Shown here: positions 1-10,641 of the stretch, one piece after another
Numbering within the stretch: the stretch's first letter is position 1
Layout of the letters: each line of letters starts with the position of its first letter
From: Actinoplanes siamensis
GTDB taxonomy: Bacteria > Actinomycetota > Actinomycetes > Mycobacteriales > Micromonosporaceae
Assembly: GCF_016862395.1 (NCBI RefSeq)
Contig: NZ_BOMW01000004.1
Location: 62,001-126,000 of the forward strand
Length of the DNA stretch: 64,000 nt
Reading direction: 5' to 3'
The notes under the pieces: model-generated
What the model was told of the DNA's origin: nothing
Database searches by the model: none
Seen by the model: the letters and a program-made list of their open reading frames with translations, nothing else
Translations under genes and position numbers: made by a program

Positions 1-114
1 GCCGGGACGGTCGGGTTCCGCGCCGGACGCCTCCTGCGCCGGCTCGGTGTCGGGCCAGACGGCGACGATCACGCTGACCAGCAGCACCGCGGTGAACAGC
101 AGCAGCGCGAGCAT
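1..114 (-). CDS. small membrane-anchored protein, partial (runs off window start)
   Basis: Only the first 38 codons are in the window. The N-terminus is a strongly hydrophobic helix of about 20 residues (begins MLALLLFTAVLLVSVIVAVW) followed by an acidic, proline-rich stretch, so it is a signal-anchor or a short single-pass protein. The start at 114 is chosen because a GGAGGTGG ribosome-binding sequence sits about eight bases upstream; an ATG at 129 in the same frame lies inside or before that sequence. A perfect DosR-type palindrome at 166-179 is about 50 bases upstream of the start. The family is not recognised. Confidence 0.5.
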   Translation of the reverse strand, partial: MLALLLFTAVLLVSVIVAVWPDTEPAQEASGAEPDRPG

Positions 115-165
115 GGCTACCACCTCCATGGTGTCCACCCTGCTCCGGCGGCGCCCCGAGGGGCA

Positions 166-179
166 GGGACGAAAGTCCC
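166..179. promoter_or_regulatory. DosR/DevR-type box (GGGAC-N4-GTCCC)
   Basis: The sequence GGGACGAAAGTCCC has perfect five-base inverted arms around a four-base spacer. It closely matches the known DosR (DevR) box of mycobacteria, GGGACTWWAGTCCC. It lies 52 bases upstream of the start of the small membrane gene that reads leftward. The neighbouring genes (universal stress proteins, Hsp20, DosS-like kinase) are classic DosR-regulon types. Binding itself is inference. Confidence 0.55.
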
Positions 180-408
180 GGACACCCCCCTCTTCCTGGA
201 GTCCGGTGCGGCACCGCCGCCGGATGCGGGCCGATCGGCCCTGCCCGGTACGCCCGGATCATCCGATCGTGGAGGGTGAGCGGAAGGGAGAAACGCGATG
301 ATCACGCGACCGCGGCTGTCGCAGCGCGGTCGGCTACCTCGTACCAGTACCACCCCAGCCACTGAAGCGGCCATCCCCGCCGAACCCGGCGGTCCGGCCG
401 TCGCGCCC

Positions 409-1302
409 TCACCCGACCAGGAAGACCGGGCAGTGCGCGTGGTGCAGCAACGCCCGGCTCACCGGTCCCAGCCTCGTCCGTCCCGGCGCACGCCCCACCA
501 CGATCGCCGCGGCGTGCGCCGACGCGGAGACCAGTTCCTCGGCCGGGTTGCCGGCCACCGTCCGGTTCCGCACCCGGACCGCCCCGACCAGCTCGGTCCG
601 GTCCGGCGTCTCCCCCGGCTGCGCGGCGACCCGCAGCTGCACCACGTCGCAGCCCCGGACACCGGCCTCCCGCACGGCGAACTCGGCCGCCCGGCGGGAC
701 GCCGCCGATCCCTCCACGCCGGCCACCAGGGGCCGGGCCGCCAGCTCCGGACCGGGGGGCCAGCCCGCCTCGCGCACCACCAGGACCGGGCCGGGATGCC
801 GGGCCGCGACCCGGTCGGCCACACTGCGGCCCAGCACACCGCGGGCGGCGCCGTGCCGGTGCCCCACCACGAGCAGGTCGGTGGCGGCGGCCTCGGCGAG
901 CAACACCTCCACCGCGCCAGCCCCGGCCGTGACACGCCCGGAGACCGGCACCTCGGGGGCGAACTCGTGCACCCGGCCGGTGAGCCGCCGCAGCAGCCGG
1001 TCGTCGCGGGCCGGGACGCCCGCGTGCACGATCAGCAGGGCGGCCCCACTCAGCTCGGCCTCGATCGCCGCCAGGTCGGTCACGACGTGGCTGTTGGGCA
1101 GGTCGTCCACCCCGACGACCACGGTCCCCGCCGGTGGGGCCGGGGCCGGCGGGACGTGCGGTGCGGGCGGGGCGTACGGATCCGCGTACGAGAAGGAGCC
1201 GAGGTAGCGGTTGATCACCTCACCGTAGGCATTGGTCCGGTCCGATCCGCCGGCCCGGTGCCGGGCCTGCTGTTGTGCTCGGTAGTTGCCGAGGTCGCTC
1301 AT
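409..1302 (-). CDS. tandem-domain universal stress protein (UspA family)
   Basis: This 297-residue protein carries two Usp domains, at roughly residues 57-175 and 187-297, after a proline-rich leader of about 55 residues. Domain one has the beta-strand VVVGVDD and a nucleotide-loop-like segment around VVGHRHGAARGVLGRSV; domain two ends in VVGRAPGRTRLG and CPVFLVG, as in UspA. Tandem Usp proteins bind ATP and act in dormancy and hypoxia responses in actinobacteria. The start has a GGGAGG ribosome-binding site seven bases upstream. It is divergent from the glucosidase gene at 1681 and probably has its own promoter in 1303-1680. Confidence 0.85.
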   Translation of the reverse strand: MSDLGNYRAQQQARHRAGGSDRTNAYGEVINRYLGSFSYADPYAPPAPHVPPAPAPPAGTVVVGVDDLPNSHVVTDLAAIEAELSGAALLIVHAGVPARDDRLLRRLTGRVHEFAPEVPVSGRVTAGAGAVEVLLAEAAATDLLVVGHRHGAARGVLGRSVADRVAARHPGPVLVVREAGWPPGPELAARPLVAGVEGSAASRRAAEFAVREAGVRGCDVVQLRVAAQPGETPDRTELVGAVRVRNRTVAGNPAEELVSASAHAAAIVVGRAPGRTRLGPVSRALLHHAHCPVFLVG

Positions 1303-1680
1303 GGCTGCCTCCCGACCTCATCGGTGCTCTGCGCGCCGGGACCGACCGGCGCTCCCTCCTTCCATGTCAGCGCGAAAGTGCCGGCGCGCACAGTGCGATT
1401 GGTCCTGTCCTTCCCGCAGCGGCCGCAACTCGTCGCGGGCCGGCTCCCGCGACCAGGGCGCGAGGTCCCGCCCCTGGTTCCGGGGCCTTCTGGCACGCCT
1501 TCCGGCACACGCGAGGTGTCGCCTGCCCGGATGCGGCAGCATGATGCCGATGACGCACCGCGCCCCGGGCACCGGCATCGAGCCGGTGGCGATCCGCCGC
1601 CACCGGCGGGCCGGCCGGATCGGCCGCAACGGGATCTCACAGCACGCCGCCGCCTTGCCGCCCCAGTCGGCCGGTGCGGC
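1303..1680. other. divergent intergenic region between usp and the glucosidase gene
   Basis: No convincing gene is seen in these 378 bases. They must hold the promoters of the universal stress gene (leftward) and the glucosidase gene (rightward). A weak half-match to a DosR box, GGGCGCGAGGTCCC, lies at 1456-1469, with only its right arm well conserved. Confidence 0.5.
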
Positions 1681-3774
1681 ATGACGGGTCCGCGCGACGC
1701 GGGCGAGCCGGCGCCCGTGGGCCAGACTGTCACGTTGGTGGAGGGGTCGACGTTCTGTCTGTCCGACGCGGCCGGCGATGTCGATCCGGGTAACCGGCAC
1801 GGCTTGTTCGTCCGGGACGCGCGGGTGCTGTCGCGGTGGCTGCTGCGGCTGGACGGGCACCGGCCGCAGCCGCTGAGCGTCCTGGCGCCGGACGCGTACG
1901 CGGCCCGGTTCGTCCTGCGACGTCCGCCACCGGCCGGGTCGGCCGACAGCACGGTGCTGCTCACCCGGGAACGCCTGGTCGGTGACGGCCTGCGCGAGAC
2001 GGTGCAGGTGGAGAATCTCGGCCGCGAGCCCACCACCTGTGTCCTGTCCCTCGTCGTGGAGGCGGATTTCGCCGATCTGTTCGCGGTCAAGGACGGCCGC
2101 GCCGCCGGCAGCGGCGCGGGAACCGTCGTCAACGGTGCGGAATTGCGGTTCACAGCCCGCGCCGACGGTGGCCGCCGGCTGCGGGTCACCGTCTCCGGCG
2201 ATCCGGTGGTCACCCCGGGCGGATTCAGCTGGCGGATCGTCGTACCGGCCCGCGGCGAGTGGAGCACCGAGATCGTCGCCGAACCGATGGCGGCGGGCCG
2301 TTGGATCAACCCCGGGTTCGAACGCGGCCAGCGCGTCGACCACAGTGCGGCCGCCCGCAAGCTCCAGGCGTGGCGGCAGGCGAACACCCGCGTCGACGCC
2401 ACCGACCCGGCCCTGGCGGCGGTGCTGCGCCGCACCGAGACCGATCTCGGAGCGCTGCGGATCGCGGGCCCGCGCAGCGGTCTTCCGGTCGTCGCGGCGG
2501 GTGCGCCGTGGTTCATGACCCTGTTCGGCCGCGACAGCCTGCTCACCGCCTGGTCGGTGCTCCCGCTCGGCCTCGATCTCGCCCTGGGCACGTTGCAGGC
2601 GCTGGCCGCGACCCAGGGCCGCACCACGAACCCGGTGACCGAGGAGCAGCCGGGGCGCATCCTGCACGAGTTGCGGCTCGGCCCGGACAGCGACCGCGTC
2701 CTGGGCGGCAGCCACTACTACGGCAGCGTGGACGCCACACCGTTGTTCGTGATGCTGCTCGCCGAGGCGTGGCGGTGGGGCGCCGACGAGGCCACGATCC
2801 GGCGATTGCTGCCCGCCGCCGACGCCGCTCTGGAGTGGCTCGACGGGTACGGCGACCGTGACGGTGACGGCTTCGTGGAGTATCAGCGCGCCACCGATCG
2901 CGGCCTGGCCCACCAGGGCTGGAAGGACAGTTCCGGCGCGATCGCGTTCGCCGACGGCACGCCGGCGCGTACGCCCATCGCGTTGTGCGAGGTGCAGGCG
3001 TACGCGTACGCGGCCTGGCGGGCCCGCGCAGATCTGGCGCAGGCGTTCGGCGACGACCGGCGGGCCGACCAGTGCCGGCGCCGGGCGGCCGGGCTGCGCG
3101 CCGCGTTCACCGACCGGTTCTGGCTGCCCGACCGTGGCTGGTACGCCCTCGCCCTGGATGGCGCGAAGGCTCCGGTCGACGCGCTGACCAGCAACCCGGG
3201 TCACGCGTTGTGGACCGGCATCGTGCCGGACGAGCACGCGGAGCGTCTGGTGCGGCGGTTGTCCGGGCCCGACCTGGACACCGGGTACGGCCTGCGCACC
3301 ATGTCCGCGAGGATGGGCGCGTACAACCCGATGAGCTACCACAACGGCTCGGTCTGGCCGCACGACACCGCGATCGTGGTCGCGGGCCTGCTGCGCTACC
3401 GGCACGTTCCCGGCGCGGTGCTCCTCGCCCACCGGCTGATCGACGGCCTGCTGGAGGCCGCGACCGCGTTCGGCGGGCGGCTGCCCGAGCTGTTCTGCGG
3501 CTTCGACCGCGCCCGGTTCAGTCCCCCGGTGCCCTATCCGACCTCGTGCTCACCACAGGCGTGGGCCGCCGCGGCGCCGCTGCTGCTGCTGCGCGCGGCG
3601 CTCGGGTTCGAGCCCGACGTGCCAGCGAGGAGGTTGCGGGTGACGCCGCGGCTGCCGCGCCGGTGGGGCCGGCTGCGTCTGACCGGGTTGCGGCTGGGTC
3701 CGGCGACGGTGCGGGTGACCGCCGAGGGCGACCGTGCCGAGGTCGAGGGCCTTCCGGCCGGCTGGAAGCACTGA
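1681..3774 (+). CDS. amylo-alpha-1,6-glucosidase / glycogen-debranching-like enzyme
   Basis: This 697-residue cytoplasmic protein has an N-terminal GDE_N_bis-type beta domain (about residues 15-230, including NRHGLFVRDARVLSRW) and a C-terminal six-hairpin glucosidase barrel (about 240-640). Recognisable barrel segments are PWFMTLFGRDSLLTAW, GWKDSSGAI and NGSVWPHDTAI, typical of bacterial GDE-type glycosidases. The likely role is hydrolysis of alpha-glucan branches or storage carbohydrate. The frame stays open for a further 461 codons upstream, but that part overlaps the well-supported usp gene and has shadow composition, so the ATG at 1681 was chosen. It is followed by a strong terminator hairpin. 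The exact substrate is not fixed by sequence. Confidence 0.85.
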   Translation: MTGPRDAGEPAPVGQTVTLVEGSTFCLSDAAGDVDPGNRHGLFVRDARVLSRWLLRLDGHRPQPLSVLAPDAYAARFVLRRPPPAGSADSTVLLTRERLVGDGLRETVQVENLGREPTTCVLSLVVEADFADLFAVKDGRAAGSGAGTVVNGAELRFTARADGGRRLRVTVSGDPVVTPGGFSWRIVVPARGEWSTEIVAEPMAAGRWINPGFERGQRVDHSAAARKLQAWRQANTRVDATDPALAAVLRRTETDLGALRIAGPRSGLPVVAAGAPWFMTLFGRDSLLTAWSVLPLGLDLALGTLQALAATQGRTTNPVTEEQPGRILHELRLGPDSDRVLGGSHYYGSVDATPLFVMLLAEAWRWGADEATIRRLLPAADAALEWLDGYGDRDGDGFVEYQRATDRGLAHQGWKDSSGAIAFADGTPARTPIALCEVQAYAYAAWRARADLAQAFGDDRRADQCRRRAAGLRAAFTDRFWLPDRGWYALALDGAKAPVDALTSNPGHALWTGIVPDEHAERLVRRLSGPDLDTGYGLRTMSARMGAYNPMSYHNGSVWPHDTAIVVAGLLRYRHVPGAVLLAHRLIDGLLEAATAFGGRLPELFCGFDRARFSPPVPYPTSCSPQAWAAAAPLLLLRAALGFEPDVPARRLRVTPRLPRRWGRLRLTGLRLGPATVRVTAEGDRAEVEGLPAGWKH

Positions 3775-3826
3775 CCCCGAGGGCGGTGATCGGCGCGGCG
3801 GAAGGCCCTGGCGCGGTCTGGTCCCG

Positions 3827-3853
3827 GTCCGGCACCCGGCCGGGGTGCCGGAC
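3827..3853. terminator. hairpin between convergent genes
   Basis: A perfect 11-base-pair stem (GTCCGGCACCC with GGGTGCCGGAC, 5-base loop) sits between the convergent ends of the glucosidase and hsp20 genes. It lacks a U-tract, as is usual in actinomycetes, and could serve both directions. Confidence 0.65.
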
Positions 3854-3918
3854 CACTTCGGAGGTGACCACGAACGGGGTCACCCCCTGCCGGCGGATCG
3901 GGGCCGTCGACGGTGCGC

Positions 3919-4341
3919 TCAGCCCTTGATCTGCTTGCGGCCGCCGTTCGCGGAGATGGCGATCCGGCGGGGCTTGGCCTTGTCGGACACCGGGATCTTG
4001 AGAGTCAGCACGCCGCCGTCGTAGCTCGCAACGAGGTTCTCGGTGTCGAGGGTGTCGCCGAGGAACAGCTGGCGGCTGAACACGCCCATCGGCCGTTCGC
4101 TGATCACCACCTCGGCGCCGTCCCTGGTGTGACGCCGGCGCTCGGCTTTGACCTGCAGCACGTTACGTTCGACGGTGACGTCGATCGAGCCGGGATCGAC
4201 GCCGGGCAGGTCGAAGTACACGTAGAAGGTGTCACCGTCGCGTTCGGCATCGACGTGCATCACCGCGGGCCGGCTGCTGGTGCCGGTGAACTGCTCGAAC
4301 ACGCGGTCGAGGTCACGGAACGGGTCGGTACGCAGAAGCAT
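3919..4341 (-). CDS. Hsp20 / alpha-crystallin small heat shock protein
   Basis: This 140-residue protein has the alpha-crystallin domain at about residues 28-125. Visible marks are VYFDLPGVDPGSIDVTVE, ERPMGVFSRQLFLG and GVLTLKIPVSDKAKPR. It is a holdase chaperone of the size usual for the actinobacterial family. The ATG at 4341 was preferred because GAGGAG lies six bases upstream; an in-frame ATG at 4347 would sit too close to it. A HAIR-type inverted repeat lies about 60 bases upstream, predicting HspR-type heat regulation. It heads away from the kinase gene at 4554-6278 and is convergent with the glucosidase. Confidence 0.93.
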   Translation of the reverse strand: MLLRTDPFRDLDRVFEQFTGTSSRPAVMHVDAERDGDTFYVYFDLPGVDPGSIDVTVERNVLQVKAERRRHTRDGAEVVISERPMGVFSRQLFLGDTLDTENLVASYDGGVLTLKIPVSDKAKPRRIAISANGGRKQIKG

Positions 4342-4402
4342 GGCCATCTCCTCCTCGGTGCTCCTTCACCAGAGCGGGTTCCGTCCCGGGGATCTCCCAG
4401 GA

Positions 4403-4423
4403 GTTGAGCGCCCTTGACTCAAC
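4403..4423. promoter_or_regulatory. HAIR-like inverted repeat upstream of hsp20
   Basis: GTTGAGC, seven bases, ACTCAAC: the arms TTGAG/CTCAA and the seven-base spacing match the HspR-associated inverted repeat (CTTGAGT-N7-ACTCAAG) of actinobacterial heat-shock promoters. It lies 62-82 bases before the hsp20 start. The only MerR-like protein in the window is the CbpM-like protein at 26116-26445, so the repressor may be encoded elsewhere. Confidence 0.6.
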
Positions 4424-4553
4424 TTTCTTCTACCAATACAACGACCACATGCCTTCGTCAAGTCCGCCTCGAGGATCCTCTGAGGCGCACCGCGGCGAGC
4501 AGCCCGACCTCAGTGACGTGTCAACCCCGCGCGGGGCCCCCGGGACGGCCGGA

Positions 4554-7542
<2,989 letters not shown>

Positions 7543-7740
7543 CCTGAATCCCCGCCCTTGCTGCCTCGTCGTTGTTCCTCCTTCGTTGCTAATCCCTGTG
7601 GGAGCCCGCGGAACAGGGCCGTCGGCCCGGCCCCGCCGGGCCCTCAAGCCCTGTCCGGCTGCCTCGCACCGGCGTTGCGATGAAAGGCAGGGGCCCCCGA
7701 GGAGGCCCGCACCCCACCAGGACGAGACGGGAGACATGTC

Positions 7741-7929
7741 ATGAAGGCGAAGACCGGAGACCACGTCGTGATCGAGGTCGAGGGCCCGCACGGTCACCGG
7801 CGCGAGGGCGTCATCACCGTGGTGGGCCGGGCCGACGGGTTGCCGCCGTACCAGGTGCACTGGCTCGACGACGGGAACACCACGCTGCTGTTCCCGGGCC
7901 CGACGGCACGGATCGAGCCGGGCCCGTGA
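7741..7929 (+). CDS. DUF1918 small protein
   Basis: A 62-residue protein of the DUF1918 family, a small SH3-like barrel common in actinobacteria and of unknown function. Family marks are the start MKAKTGDHVVIEVEG and the end YQVHWLDDGNTTLLFPGP. The ATG at 7741 follows a GACGGGAG ribosome-binding region. It is divergent from the PPDK-like gene, with about 200 bases of shared promoter region, and is followed by a strong hairpin terminator. Its place among DosR-type genes suggests a stress role (inference). Confidence 0.85.
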   Translation: MKAKTGDHVVIEVEGPHGHRREGVITVVGRADGLPPYQVHWLDDGNTTLLFPGPTARIEPGP

Positions 7930-7947
7930 CGGGGCCGGATCGGCAAG

Positions 7948-7973
7948 GCGAGCGCCGGTCTCCCGGCGCTCGC
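7948..7973 (+). terminator. hairpin terminator after the DUF1918 gene
   Basis: A perfect 11-base-pair stem, GCGAGCGCCGG with CCGGCGCTCGC around a TCTC loop, begins 19 bases after the stop codon. Confidence 0.75.
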
Positions 7974-8078
7974 CCCCGTCGTCCGCTCAGTACGCCGCGC
8001 ACGGCTCGTGCGGGTGGTCGATGGCCGTCCACGCTCCTCTCCAGTAAGGAATCGCGGCCGTACCGGCACGGCGCGGTC

Positions 8079-8092
8079 GGGACCTGTGGCCC
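8079..8092. promoter_or_regulatory. DosR-like box (GGGACCTGTGGCCC)
   Basis: The left arm GGGAC is perfect and the right arm GGCCC differs by one base from GTCCC. This degree of degeneracy is seen in functional DosR boxes. It lies about 350 bases upstream of the universal stress gene at 8441, so a more distal or secondary role is possible. Confidence 0.35.
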
Positions 8093-8244
8093 TGCCCGGC
8101 GAGCCCCGGCGGTCTGACGATGCGGGGAGAACCCGCGGAAGGAGAGGAGACGATCTGATGCCGGTCCGGGTCGTAGCTGTCCGCGTCGCCGTCCTCCTCT
8201 CCCGTGCCTTCCCTCAGAGTCGTCCCGGGTGGTCCGGCGTGGCA

Positions 8245-8258
8245 GGGGCCAAGGTCCC
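8245..8258. promoter_or_regulatory. DosR-like box (GGGGCCAAGGTCCC)
   Basis: The right arm GGTCCC is perfect and the left arm GGGGC has one change from GGGAC. It lies 183 bases upstream of the universal stress gene at 8441. Together with the site at 8079-8092 it forms a two-box arrangement, which is common in DosR promoters. Confidence 0.4.
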
Positions 8259-8440
8259 GGCCGTGCCGCCAGGAAGCCGGGCCGGTGCGGGCAGGCTCGC
8301 GGCCGGGCCGGATGAGAATCGAGGGCCTGCTCCCCTGCCGGATGCCGTGACCGGGAGAGACACTGGAGTCAGGAGCCCCCACCGGAGGCACAATTCGTCG
8401 TCGAGACGGACGGCGGCGGGACGTCCTGGGATGGTGAGTC

Positions 8441-8977
8441 ATGGACACACCGGCCGATCACCTGGCAACGGCGATCCGCGAGCGGCTGCCGGAGGGCGCG
8501 CAGTGGCGGGTCCGGCCTACCGGTGACCTGCACGCGGTCGATGTGATCGGCTCGGCGGGCGCCGCGGGCCCGGTGGTGGCGGCCGCGGTCACCGACGACG
8601 CGCACGCCACAGACGTCCTGGCACACGCTTGGAACCGCGCGTCCGAGCTCGGCGCGACCTTGCGCGCGGTGCACGTCTGGACCGGGCTCGGCACGGCGCG
8701 GTGCGGTTTCCGCAGCCACCCGGACCGGCCGCCGGGCGCGGACCTGCTGCTGTCCGAGGCGCTGTACGAGGTGCTGGCCGCCGACGAGGTGGACGCGGCG
8801 GAGCGGGAGATCCTGCACGACCCGGACCCGGCACGCGCGTTGCGTACGCTCAGCACCCAGGTCGGGCTGCTGGTCGTGGCCGCGGCGAGCGAGCCGATGA
8901 CGCCTGACCGGCCGTTCGGGGAGACCGTGGGCGACCTGATCGGGCGGACCGCGTGCCCGCTGACCGTGGTCCTGTAG
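8441..8977 (+). CDS. universal stress protein-family protein
   Basis: A 178-residue single-domain, divergent Usp-like protein. The fold is recognisable from PVVAAAVTDDAHATDVLAHAW, LRAVHVW in the middle, VGLLVVAA and the closing strand CPLTVVL. The glycine-rich ATP loop is poorly conserved, so nucleotide binding is uncertain. The start is preceded by GGTGAG. It stands alone between two DosR-like boxes upstream and a terminator hairpin at 9039-9069, suggesting a single-gene unit. Confidence 0.72.
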   Translation: MDTPADHLATAIRERLPEGAQWRVRPTGDLHAVDVIGSAGAAGPVVAAAVTDDAHATDVLAHAWNRASELGATLRAVHVWTGLGTARCGFRSHPDRPPGADLLLSEALYEVLAADEVDAAEREILHDPDPARALRTLSTQVGLLVVAAASEPMTPDRPFGETVGDLIGRTACPLTVVL

Positions 8978-9038
8978 GGCGATGTCGAGAAAAGGACATG
9001 AGCGTATGCGAAGGGCCGACGAAACCGCGCCCGCACCG

Positions 9039-9069
9039 GAGCCCCGGACGGCAGGTCCGCCCGGGGCTC
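9039..9069 (+). terminator. hairpin terminator after the universal stress gene
   Basis: The arms GAGCCCCGG and CCGGGGCTC form a nine-base-pair stem with further pairing inside the loop. It is followed by a mildly T-rich stretch, about 60 bases after the stop codon. Confidence 0.6.
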
Positions 9070-9110
9070 TACGGTCGTTTGTCCTGGTCAACGCCGGGTA
9101 ACCGGCGCAG

Positions 9111-10277
9111 ATGGCACAAAGCGACACCGCCGTGGTCGCACGGCGCACGCTCGTGGTGATCGGGCTGGTCCTGGCGACGGCGGCCGCGCTGCTGCTCGTC
9201 CAGCACACCCGCCGGGTGCTGACCTGGATCCTGATCGCCGCGTTCTTCGCCGTGGCCCTGCACCCGGCCGTGAACTGGGTGACCCGCCGGGCCGCGTTCG
9301 GCCGGCGGTGGCTCGGCACGCTGCTGGTGTTCCTCGCCGCCGCCGCCCTGCTCGCCGGCCTGGGCGCCGTCTTCGTGGTGCCGCTGGCGCGCGAGGGCAG
9401 CGAGCTGGTCGCGAACTTCCCCAGGATCGTCGCGGACCTGCGCAGCGGGCGCGGGCCGGTCGGTGAGCTGATCGTACGATTCCACCTGCTGAACTACGCC
9501 CGGGACAACGCCGACAAGATCCGCGAGTACGCGACCGACCTGGGCGCGCCGACGCTGGCGTTCCTCGGCTCGGTGGCCACCGGAGTGGCAGGCGTCGCCA
9601 CGATCTTCGTCCTGGCCTACCTGATGGTGCTGGAAGCGCCGAAGGTCGTCGAAGGCTTCCTGGCGCTGTTCGCGCCGCGCCGGGCCGCGCACATCCGCGC
9701 GGTCGGTCACGACTGCGCCAAGACCATCACCGGCTACCTCACCGGGAACCTGCTGATCAGCGCCGTCTGCGGCACGCTGACCTTCCTCACGCTGCTGGCC
9801 CTCGGCGTCCCGTACGCCGGTCTGATCGCCCTGTTCGTCGGCCTGGCCGACCTCATCCCGCTGGTCGGCGCCACTCTCGGCGCTGTCGTCGCCTGCCTGG
9901 CCGCGTTCACCCAGTCGATCACCGCGGGCCTGGTCGTGGCCGCCTTCTTCGTGCTCTACCAGCAGGTCGAGAACCACCTGCTGCAGCCTGTCGTCTTCGC
10001 GCGCACCGTGCAGCTCAACCCGCTCACCGTGCTCATCGCGATCCTGATCGCCGCGGAGCTGGCCGGCATCCTCGGCGCGCTGCTGGCCATCCCGGCCGCC
10101 GGCATCCTGCAGATCCTGGCCCGCGACCTCTGGGACACGCGTCGCGGCCGTCCGAAGACCGAGCCGACCGTCGGCGAGGACCACGACCCGGCCGCGACGG
10201 CCGCCGCCACCGCCGCGGGCCGGGAGGCGACGACGACCGCCTTGTCCCCGCCGGCACGGGCACGCGGATCTCGCTGA
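9111..10277 (+). CDS. AI-2E family transporter (PF01594-type permease)
   Basis: A 388-residue inner-membrane protein with about seven or eight hydrophobic segments in the AI-2E order: two N-terminal helices, a long soluble stretch around residues 100-150, then a C-terminal bundle. Family marks are FVGLADLIPLVGATLGA, YQQVENHLLQPVVFARTVQLNP and the final ALLAIPAAGILQIL. Members export or import small molecules, ions or signals; no substrate can be given. The charged C-terminal tail of about 50 residues is dispensable-looking. It begins 42 bases after the terminator of the preceding gene, so a short promoter must lie there. Confidence 0.88.
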   Translation: MAQSDTAVVARRTLVVIGLVLATAAALLLVQHTRRVLTWILIAAFFAVALHPAVNWVTRRAAFGRRWLGTLLVFLAAAALLAGLGAVFVVPLAREGSELVANFPRIVADLRSGRGPVGELIVRFHLLNYARDNADKIREYATDLGAPTLAFLGSVATGVAGVATIFVLAYLMVLEAPKVVEGFLALFAPRRAAHIRAVGHDCAKTITGYLTGNLLISAVCGTLTFLTLLALGVPYAGLIALFVGLADLIPLVGATLGAVVACLAAFTQSITAGLVVAAFFVLYQQVENHLLQPVVFARTVQLNPLTVLIAILIAAELAGILGALLAIPAAGILQILARDLWDTRRGRPKTEPTVGEDHDPAATAAATAAGREATTTALSPPARARGSR

Positions 10278-10283
10278 CAACCG

Positions 10284-10557
10284 CTACGCCGTGCCGTCCG
10301 CGGGCAGGCGTTCCGGCGGCCCGAGCCGGGCGATCGTCTCCCGTGCGCCGGCGACGCTCTCCGGCTCGTCCGCGTCGCCGGCGGGCAGCCCGTCGAGCAG
10401 CCGGTCCGGGCTGCGGCCACCGCACCTCGCCACCGGTCGCGGGCTCCGGGTGGCACTCGGCGAGCAGGTCCAGGCAGGCGTTGGTGGCGATCCGGTACAG
10501 CCAGGTCCGGAACGTGGACCGCCCCTCGAGTCTTGCCGGCTCCCGCGGAGCGGGCAC
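10284..10557 (-). pseudogene. fossil of an ECF sigma-70 factor
   Basis: On the minus strand one frame reads EGRSTFRTWLYRIATNACLD LLAE, a textbook end of sigma-70 region 2. A different frame then continues as PDRLLDGLPAGDADEPESVAGARETI, a linker common in one ECF subgroup, ending at a TAG at 10284-10286. The first part of region 2 and all of region 4 are absent, so at least one frameshift and two deletions have occurred. It lies between the AI-2E gene and the secreted nuclease gene and cannot make a working sigma factor. Confidence 0.7.
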
Positions 10558-10641
10558 GGCCGATGCCGTACGGGCTGGTCATCGCCCCGTCACACGCCAG
10601 CTATATGATCTTCATCCATTCCATCGAAACGGGGGAATGTC

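Larger units (their letters stand above)
7974..8440. other. long regulatory intergenic region with two DosR-like boxes
   Basis: These 467 bases contain no convincing gene; the open frames crossing them have no protein-like composition. They hold two DosR-like palindromes (8079-8092 and 8245-8258). A nine-base inverted repeat GGAGAGGAG/CTCCTCTCC pairs 8141-8149 with 8194-8202 and could form a leader stem. The region precedes the universal stress gene at 8441. Confidence 0.5.

Noticed and set aside
1456..1469. DosR-like box GGGCGCGAGGTCCC before the first universal stress gene
   Set aside because: Only the right arm matches; the key C of the left arm is G, so it is too weak to list as a site.
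298..1680. Long in-frame extension upstream of the glucosidase gene
   Set aside because: It lies opposite the well-supported universal stress gene, its composition is Arg/Pro/His-rich as in shadow frames, and the family start fits the ATG at 1681.
7987..8448. Possible gene between the DUF1918 and universal stress genes
   Set aside because: Frames on both strands lack protein-like composition, and the region carries two DosR-like boxes and an inverted repeat, so it looks regulatory.
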